Part shown: positions 56,413-64,000 of the stretch, in pieces
How the letters are laid out: each line of letters starts with the position of its first letter
Numbering within the stretch: the stretch's first letter is position 1
Assembly (NCBI RefSeq): GCF_002198735.1
Contig: NZ_MWLO01000131.1
Coordinates: forward strand, 1-64,000
DNA from: Ideonella sp. A 288
GTDB taxonomy: Bacteria > Pseudomonadota > Gammaproteobacteria > Burkholderiales > Burkholderiaceae_C
Reading direction: 5' to 3'
DNA: 64,000 nt
Translations under genes and position numbers: made by a program
The notes under the pieces: generated by a model
Database searches by the model: none
Told to the model about the DNA's origin: nothing
Seen by the model: the letters and a program-made list of their open reading frames with translations, nothing else

Positions 56413-56844
56413 ATGCCCCACCTCGTCATCCTCTACACCCCGCAGCTCGACGCCGAGACCGACATGACGGCGCTGTGCCGCGCCCTGGCCGACACGATGA
56501 TCGTGGCGCGCGACGATGCCGGAGAGCCAGTGTTCCCGATCGGCGGCGTGCGCGTGCTGGCCTACCCGGCGGCGCACTTTGCCGTGGCCGATGGCGGCGC
56601 CGCCAGCCGCGCCGCGGGCGGCAGCGGCGACTGTGCCTTCGTCTGGTTTCACCTGCGCATGGGCCGCGGCCGCAGCGCCGCGGTGCACCAGCGCGCCGGG
56701 CAGGCGCTGGTGTCGGCGGCGCGCGCGCACCTGGCCCCGGTGCTGGCCTCGCGGCACGTCGGCCTCACGCTGCAGATCGACGAGGGCCACGAGGTCTTCG
56801 GCGCCAAGTTCGGCAACCTGCACTCGCTGTTCGACAAATCATGA
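56413..56844 (+). CDS. hpaF: 5-carboxymethyl-2-hydroxymuconate Delta-isomerase
   Basis: A 143-residue tautomerase-superfamily enzyme. It begins [10 protein letters not shown], so Pro-1 after Met removal is the catalytic base of the fold. The C-terminal end [20 protein letters not shown] matches the CHMI family. It converts the HpaE product to the 2-oxo form used by HpaG. It is followed by a 70-base gap with three stem-loops, the largest break in the operon. Confidence 0.9.
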   Translation: MPHLVILYTPQLDAETDMTALCRALADTMIVARDDAGEPVFPIGGVRVLAYPAAHFAVADGGAASRAAGGSGDCAFVWFHLRMGRGRSAAVHQRAGQALVSAARAHLAPVLASRHVGLTLQIDEGHEVFGAKFGNLHSLFDKS

Positions 56845-56856
56845 GCCCCGCCCGGC

Positions 56857-56902
56857 CGCCCGAAGGGGCGAATCCCTCTCGGAGGGACGGGGCCGAAGGC
56901 CC
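56857..56902 (+). repeat. three tandem stem-loops between hpaF and hpaH
   Basis: CGCCC-GAAG-GGGCG (56857-56870), TCCCTC-TCG-GAGGGA (56873-56887) and GGGCC-GAA-GGCCC (56890-56902). None is followed by a T run, so they are more like an mRNA stability or processing element, or a REP-like repeat, than a terminator. Confidence 0.7.
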
Positions 56903-56914
56903 AAGGGAGCACCC

Positions 56915-57727
<813 letters not shown>

Positions 57728-57744
57728 CGACAGGAGTGCACGCC

Positions 57745-58536
57745 ATGAGTTCGCCGTTCGCCCGACCCGCCCGCTTCGAGCCTGCCGAATGGGAGGCCCG
57801 CGTGCAGCTGGCCGCGGCCTATCGCATCTTCGACCTGCTGGGCTGGACGGAGATGATCTACAACCACCTGTCGCTGCGCGTCCCCGGCCAGGAGGCGCAC
57901 TACCTGATCAACCCCTTCGGCCTGCACTACCGCGAGGTCACCGCGTCCAACCTGGTCAAGGTGGATGCGCGGGGCGGCGTCGTCGGCCACAGCGACTGGC
58001 CGATCAACCCGGCCGGCTTCACCTTCCACGGTGCCATCCACGCCACGCTGCCCGATGCGCACTGCGTGATGCACGTGCACACCACGCCGACGATGGCGGT
58101 GTGCTGTCTCGAAGAGGGCCTGTCCTTCTCCAACTTCTACGCCGCGCAGCTGTGGGGCCAGGTGGCGTACCACGACTTCGAGGGCATCACTGTGCACCTC
58201 GACGAAGGCCAGCGCATCCTGGCCAGCGCCACCGTGCCCGGCGCGCCGGGCCAGGCCGCGCGGGTGGCCCCGGTGCTGCTGTTGCGCAACCATGGCCCGG
58301 TGGTCATCGGCCACAGCCTACCCCAGGCCCTCGGCCTGATGTGGCTGGTGCAGCGCGCCTGCGAGGTGCAGCTGGCGTCGATGTCGATGGGCGCCTGCCG
58401 GCCGATCCCGGTGCCGGTGATGGAGCGCTGCGTGCGCGATTCGCTCAACTTCAACCCGAACTTCGGCGCGGGGCAGGACGTGTTCGATGCGATGCAGCGC
58501 CAGGTCGACGCCATCGACCCTGGGTACCGGCGCTGA
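57745..58536 (+). CDS. class II aldolase/adducin family protein
   Basis: A 263-residue zinc aldolase-fold protein. The zinc ligands look complete: HVH in CVMHVHTTPTM and a third His in RNHGPVVIGHS. N-terminal WTEMIYNHLSLRVPG and NPFGLHYREVTASNLVK are typical. Family members include sugar-phosphate aldolases, decarboxylases and dehydratases. The pathway aldolase HpaI is missing here; this gene occupies its place, which invites the idea that it cleaves 4-hydroxy-2-oxoheptanedioate, but that is only context. AGGAG 9 bases upstream fixes the ATG at 57745. Confidence 0.85.
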   Translation: MSSPFARPARFEPAEWEARVQLAAAYRIFDLLGWTEMIYNHLSLRVPGQEAHYLINPFGLHYREVTASNLVKVDARGGVVGHSDWPINPAGFTFHGAIHATLPDAHCVMHVHTTPTMAVCCLEEGLSFSNFYAAQLWGQVAYHDFEGITVHLDEGQRILASATVPGAPGQAARVAPVLLLRNHGPVVIGHSLPQALGLMWLVQRACEVQLASMSMGACRPIPVPVMERCVRDSLNFNPNFGAGQDVFDAMQRQVDAIDPGYRR

Positions 58537-58566
58537 GCCACACTCCAGGCTTCATCGGAGGGTGGC

Positions 58567-59544
58567 ATGAAGGTCTGCATCTACGGCGCCGGCGCGATCG
58601 GCGGGTTCATCGGCACGCGGCTGGCCGCGCGCGCGGGCTGCGAGGTGTCGGCGGTGGCCCGCGGCGCCACGCTGGCGGCTTTGCGCGCGCACGGCTGGCG
58701 GCTGCAGCAGGGTGACGAACTCATTACCGCGCCGTGCCACGCCAGCGACGACCCGGCCGAGCTGGGCGCACAAGACCTGGTGGTCATTGCCGTCAAGGGC
58801 CCGGCGCTGCCGGCGGTGGCGGCCGGCATCGCCCCGCTGCTGGCGCCGCACACCCTGGTGCTGCCGGCGATGAACGGCGTGCCCTGGTGGTTCGCTGCCG
58901 GCGTGCCGGTGCTGGCCAGCGCGCCGCTCGACAGCATCGACCCCGGCGGCCGCGTGGCCGCGGCCATCCCGCTGGCGCAGGTGCTGGGCTGCGTGGTGCA
59001 TGCCAGCACCTTCACGCCCGAGCCGGGGCTGGTGGGCCACCGGATGGGGCAGGGGCTGATCGTCGGCGAACCCGCCGGCGGCGTGTCGCCCCGCGCCACG
59101 GCCCTGGGCGAGCGGCTGCGGCGCGCCGGCTTCGACACCACCGTGTCGGCCGACATCCGCAAGGACGCCTGGTACAAGCTGTGGGGCAACCTGACGATGA
59201 ACCCGATCACCGCGATCACCGGCGCCACCGCCGACCGCGTGCTCGACGACCCGCTGGTGCGCGGGTTCTGCTCTGCGGCCATGCGCGAGATGTCGGCCGT
59301 CGGCGCGCGCATCGGCTGCGCCATCGACCAGAGCCCCGACGACCGCCACGCCATCACGCGCAAGCTGGGCGCCTTCCGCACCTCGATGGAGCAGGACGTG
59401 GCCGCTGGCCGGCCGATCGAGCTCGACGCCATCGTCGCCGCGGTGGTGGAGATCGCCCGCCGCGTCGACGTGCCCACGCCCGCCATCGATGTGCTGCTGG
59501 GCCTGACGCGGCTGTTCGGCCGGGTGCACGGCCTGTACCCCTGA
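58567..59544 (+). CDS. 2-dehydropantoate 2-reductase family protein (PanE-like)
   Basis: A 325-residue NADP-dependent reductase. The Rossmann motif is VCIYGAGAIGGFIGTRLAARAG at the N-terminus, the catalytic Lys is in IRKDAWYKLWGNLTMNPI, and SMEQDVAAGRPIELDAIV is typical. True PanE makes pantoate for CoA; many paralogues act on other 2-oxoacids, and the place at the end of a catabolic operon suggests such a role. GGAGG lies upstream of the ATG. No terminator is visible after it. Confidence 0.87.
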   Translation: MKVCIYGAGAIGGFIGTRLAARAGCEVSAVARGATLAALRAHGWRLQQGDELITAPCHASDDPAELGAQDLVVIAVKGPALPAVAAGIAPLLAPHTLVLPAMNGVPWWFAAGVPVLASAPLDSIDPGGRVAAAIPLAQVLGCVVHASTFTPEPGLVGHRMGQGLIVGEPAGGVSPRATALGERLRRAGFDTTVSADIRKDAWYKLWGNLTMNPITAITGATADRVLDDPLVRGFCSAAMREMSAVGARIGCAIDQSPDDRHAITRKLGAFRTSMEQDVAAGRPIELDAIVAAVVEIARRVDVPTPAIDVLLGLTRLFGRVHGLYP

Positions 59545-59718
59545 GGCGCCGCTGCGGCAGCCGCGTTTTCGGCGCGGCGGCACCGCAGGTCTATCGGTGA
59601 TACTGAACCGGCCATCGCGCTGTCGGTGCGGTGGGTGTCGCATCGCATGGCGTCGGGCGGGGGTTGACCGACACGCTGCGCTGCGTCGATGTCACCACGT
59701 GCCAGGGATCACTCAGCC

Positions 59719-61401
<1,683 letters not shown>

Positions 61402-61748
61402 TCCCCTCCAGCCCTGCGCGGCCGCAAGCCGGGCGCACCCCCGACGCCGCACGCCCGCCGGGCGAACCGGTGTCGCAGACCTCGATTCAGCCCGGCGCAC
61501 ACCGACCCCGCGTCCCTTGATCAGGGGAGGCTGCCGTCGATCCGTCGACGGATGCGCCCCGGCGTCGCGAGAGTGACCATGGCGGCGCACCCGATGCTGT
61601 GGCGTCGGCCCCTACCTGCAGGTGACGCAGGACAAGGGCTCACACGACCTGGCGGCTGGGGCGGCCCCGAGGCTGGCCGCGGCGGCGTCGTTCGACGTCG
61701 CCGCGCTGGCACTCGGCCCCGTGTCTCCCAGATCCAGGAGGTCGCAAG
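61402..61748. other. gene-free stretch before the repeat-protein pair
   Basis: 347 bases in which I see no supported gene. It holds the 14-base perfect palindrome ATCCGTCGACGGAT (61540-61553). Just before the next start is CCCAGATCCAGGAG (61727-61740), nearly repeated before the second repeat protein (63336-63350). Confidence 0.5.
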
Positions 61749-63335
61749 ATGCATTCCCACTTCTCGACGGTGGCCCGGTGTGGCCGCGCAGGGATCGTGC
61801 TGGCCGCGTTGGTCGGCCTGTGCGCCCCGGGTGCCGCGCGCGCCGCGCTGAGCATCCCCGCCCACATGCCGGCCACGCCGATGCCCGACATCAAGGGCTG
61901 CTCCCAGGCGCAGGAGGTGTTCCTTCGCGCGGCCTGGCGCAGGGCGCACTACTTCACCTGGCGGGCCCACACGGTGCTTGCGCACATCCGGTCTCGGCCG
62001 GCTGCCGAGCGGGCGGCGCTGTGGCACCGCGACCATGGCGAGTCTTCACGGTCGCCCGCCGTCAGCCGCTGGTTCGGGCCCTACGACGCGCAGCGGGCCG
62101 CCTTCGTCGGCAAGGCACTGGACAAGGCGAACCAGCGCTTCCTGATGCGTGGCGACGTGGTCAAGGGCATTCGCACGCTGCGCTGCGGCAGCCCGCTGGC
62201 GCCAGCGCAGGACGAGCACACCGATGTCTGTCCGGACAAGAACCCCGGCAGCGACGGCCCGCCCGCGGCCTATCACGCGCCGGTGGGCACCATCGTGATG
62301 TGCCCGGTGTCCTGGGAGAAGGCCCACGACCCCACCAACGACGAGCACCTCGATGCCGGTGCCCGTCGGCTGGTGCACGAACTGTTCCACTGGCTCTCGG
62401 TCGACGGTCGCTACATCGTCGATCGGCATGCCGACGGCGTCGGCGGCCAGGCCGACGGGAAGTACTACGGCATCGACGCGGCCACCGAGCTGGCCTCCAA
62501 CAAGCCCGAGTGGGCGGCGCGCAACAACGACAACTACGCCTACTTCGCCCGGGCGGCTGGCCTGGCCGCGCCGACCTACTCCGGACTGTTCACCGCCAAG
62601 GAAGCCGGCGGCACCGGCGCCTTCTTCGCCGGCATGGACTGGGACGGGCTGGTCGGGCAATGGCAGGCGCTTCGAGGGCAGCAGTACCTGGCCGACGTGG
62701 AAACCTACGTCGTCGGCGGCCAGCGCCGGTTCATCGGCCTGTGGCGCATCGGGACGGGCCAGGGTGCGCTGCTGTCCACCGGCTGGGCGCCGTTCTCCAA
62801 GACCTTCGAGGACCTGGCGCCCCGGCAGGACCTGATCGATGTCGAGACCTTCGACACGCCGCAGGGCCGGCAGTACCTCGGGGTGTGGCGCGACACATCG
62901 CCCGACCGCATGGGCCAGGGCGGCCTGCTGGTCGGGCTGTCGTGGTCGGATCTGGTGGACAAGTGGAAGGCCCTGGCGGCCCATGCCCACCTGGTGGACG
63001 TGGAGTCGTGGGCCGAGGGGTCGAGCCGCCGGTGGCTCGGCGTGTGGCGACCGGGCGGCGGCCCGAGCGCGCTGTTCCAGGCCGACGACTGGAGCGTGTT
63101 CGCCGAACAGGTGGAGCGCCTGAAGGACCAGCAGCAACTGATCGACTACGACCGCCACCAGGACAGCAAGGGCAAGCCCCACTACACCGGCGTGTGGCGC
63201 GGGCCGGGCGCGACGGGCCCGCTGCACCGCGGGATGACGCTCGACGAGCTGATCGATCGGCGCCGGCAATTGACCGCCACACACACCCTGATCGACGTCG
63301 AGGTCAGCGTGCCTCTGGCGTTCGAACTCCGCTGA
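61749..63335 (+). CDS. secreted M35-like metallopeptidase with five BTRD1-type repeats
   Basis: A 528-residue secreted protein. The signal peptide ends near residue 33 (GAARAALS). Residues 35-275 resemble aspzincin/deuterolysin (M35, LysM-like Lys-peptidases): the zinc motif HELFHW near residue 210, then ADGKYYGIDAATELA and the typical NNDNYAYFA. Residues ~278-528 are five tandem units of about 50 residues of the pattern (Y/W)xGVWR...GALxxxxDWxxLVxxWxxLxxxQxLxDVExY, which I recognise as bacterial tandem repeat domain 1. The repeats may bind a surface or substrate. The next gene has the same repeats. Confidence 0.8.
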   Translation: MHSHFSTVARCGRAGIVLAALVGLCAPGAARAALSIPAHMPATPMPDIKGCSQAQEVFLRAAWRRAHYFTWRAHTVLAHIRSRPAAERAALWHRDHGESSRSPAVSRWFGPYDAQRAAFVGKALDKANQRFLMRGDVVKGIRTLRCGSPLAPAQDEHTDVCPDKNPGSDGPPAAYHAPVGTIVMCPVSWEKAHDPTNDEHLDAGARRLVHELFHWLSVDGRYIVDRHADGVGGQADGKYYGIDAATELASNKPEWAARNNDNYAYFARAAGLAAPTYSGLFTAKEAGGTGAFFAGMDWDGLVGQWQALRGQQYLADVETYVVGGQRRFIGLWRIGTGQGALLSTGWAPFSKTFEDLAPRQDLIDVETFDTPQGRQYLGVWRDTSPDRMGQGGLLVGLSWSDLVDKWKALAAHAHLVDVESWAEGSSRRWLGVWRPGGGPSALFQADDWSVFAEQVERLKDQQQLIDYDRHQDSKGKPHYTGVWRGPGATGPLHRGMTLDELIDRRRQLTATHTLIDVEVSVPLAFELR

Positions 63336-63360
63336 CCCAGATCCAGAAGGGAGGCGCACC

Positions 63361-64000
63361 ATGACCTCGATCCTCTCGTCGATCCTCACCGGGGCGGCCC
63401 TGTGCCTGGCCCTGCTGGTGGCACCGCCGTGCCGGGCCGCCCTTCAAGGCGAGCCGGTGTTCGCCGGCACCTGGTCCGCCAAGGACTCCGGCGGCACCGG
63501 TGCGCTGTTCCACGACATGGACTGGGACGCACTGGTTGCGAACTGGACATCCCGCGGCGCCGATGGCCAGTACCTGGCCGATGTGGCCGTCTACCGTCGC
63601 GGCGGGCAATGGAAGTTCGCGGCGGTGTGGCGCGTCGGCGCGGGCCATGGGGCGCTGCTGCTCGCGACCCAGGACAAGTTCCTCGAGACCTGGCGCGACC
63701 TGCGAGAGACGCAGGAACTCATCGACCTCGAGGTGGTCGTCGACGGTGGCGTGCCGAAGTACCTGGGCGTCTGGCGACGCAAGCCGGCCGCGTCGGCCGC
63801 CGCGGGCGCGCTCTTCCTCGACATGGACTGGGACACGCTGGTCGAGCGCCACCGCTCGCTGGGTGGGCCGCAGCACCTGGTGGGCGTGGCGCCGTTCGTC
63901 ATCGCCGGCAAGCGGCGCTATGCCGGCGTCTGGCGTGTGGGTGACGGCCACGGAGGCCTGTTCGTGTACCACGACTGGCCGGCCTTTCTCGCGCAGAAGA
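63361..64000 (+). CDS. secreted BTRD1-type repeat protein (3' end outside the window)
   Basis: At least 213 residues; the frame is still open at the window edge. The signal peptide ends near residue 27 (PPCRAAL). What follows are at least four units like those of the upstream gene: the first, with SGGTGALFHDMDWDALVANW, is close to SGGTG-like GGTGAFFAGMDWDGLVGQW there. No peptidase domain is seen so far. It lies 25 bases downstream, with a similar leader (CCCAGATCCAGAAGGGAGG), which points to a tandem duplication. Confidence 0.8.
   Translation, partial: MTSILSSILTGAALCLALLVAPPCRAALQGEPVFAGTWSAKDSGGTGALFHDMDWDALVANWTSRGADGQYLADVAVYRRGGQWKFAAVWRVGAGHGALLLATQDKFLETWRDLRETQELIDLEVVVDGGVPKYLGVWRRKPAASAAAGALFLDMDWDTLVERHRSLGGPQHLVGVAPFVIAGKRRYAGVWRVGDGHGGLFVYHDWPAFLAQK

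Overview
The window is GC-rich DNA (very strong G/C third-position bias) from a beta-proteobacterium of the order Burkholderiales. The Rubrivivax/Leptothrix/Ideonella/Comamonadaceae type is most likely. I infer this from the protein families and gene orders: zapB-like, zapA, 6S RNA and an EVE gene in series; rpsU beside yqeY; rsxB fused into an operon with nth; ybiB; an Ralstonia-type intracellular PHA depolymerase; and PEP-CTERM and homoprotocatechuate genes. I saw no rRNA, tRNA, CRISPR array or intact insertion sequence. Genes are tightly packed, and many overlap by 4 bases (ATGA).

Region by region. 1-4.3 kb is housekeeping: trmJ, cysE, mogA, darP, pmbA. 4.5-8.1 kb is a TRAP transporter of the 2-oxoacid/lactate-like kind; its binding protein faces the permease genes across a shared terminator. 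8.3-14.7 kb holds small housekeeping genes (yqeY, rpsU, an HI0933-type flavoprotein, ybiB), a degenerate GGDEF protein, a TauE-type exporter and an EVE protein. 14.7-15.4 kb is 6S RNA with zapA and a zapB-like gene. 15.5-20.5 kb is a vitamin B12 uptake locus: a cobalamin riboswitch, btuB, btuC and btuD, with btuF convergent at the end of a phaZ-rsxB-nth-btuF operon. 23.5-33 kb carries an aminotransferase, uvrB, a PEP-CTERM protein of unknown function, a Kbp-like BON-LysM protein, an M20 amidohydrolase, a single-domain MetE-like protein and a TPR-GGDEF protein. 33.2-36.3 kb is a four-gene membrane glycan module (GT2, GtrA, PIG-V-like transferase, small anchored beta-rich protein).

36.4-44.7 kb holds a DUF4197 protein, a lipid kinase, an aldo/keto reductase broken by one in-frame stop codon, a thiolase, an acyl-CoA dehydrogenase, an LTA-synthase-like transferase and an alpha/beta hydrolase. 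44.9-51.4 kb is a compact Isp-type (group 1e-like) uptake [NiFe]-hydrogenase cluster: hupD-hupH-hynS-isp1-isp2-hynL-hupE' on the minus strand and hypC divergent. Decayed genes lie at both edges: hupE has lost its middle, and remnants of a signal peptidase and a receiver domain follow hypC. 51.9-59.5 kb is the homoprotocatechuate meta-cleavage operon (hpaR, then hpaG1-G2-E-D-F-H) with a class II aldolase and a PanE-like reductase behind it; hpaI and hpaBC are not in the window. 59.7-61.4 kb is a YddA/SbmA-like ABC exporter. 61.7-64 kb has two tandem secreted proteins built from about 50-residue repeats, the first carrying an M35-like metallopeptidase domain; the second runs off the end.

No single locus is clearly an undescribed system. 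The candidates most worth following are the tandem repeat/peptidase pair at the right edge, the long palindrome at 10990-11102, the four-gene glycan module, the Zn-ribbon PEP-CTERM protein and the edge-decayed hydrogenase island.
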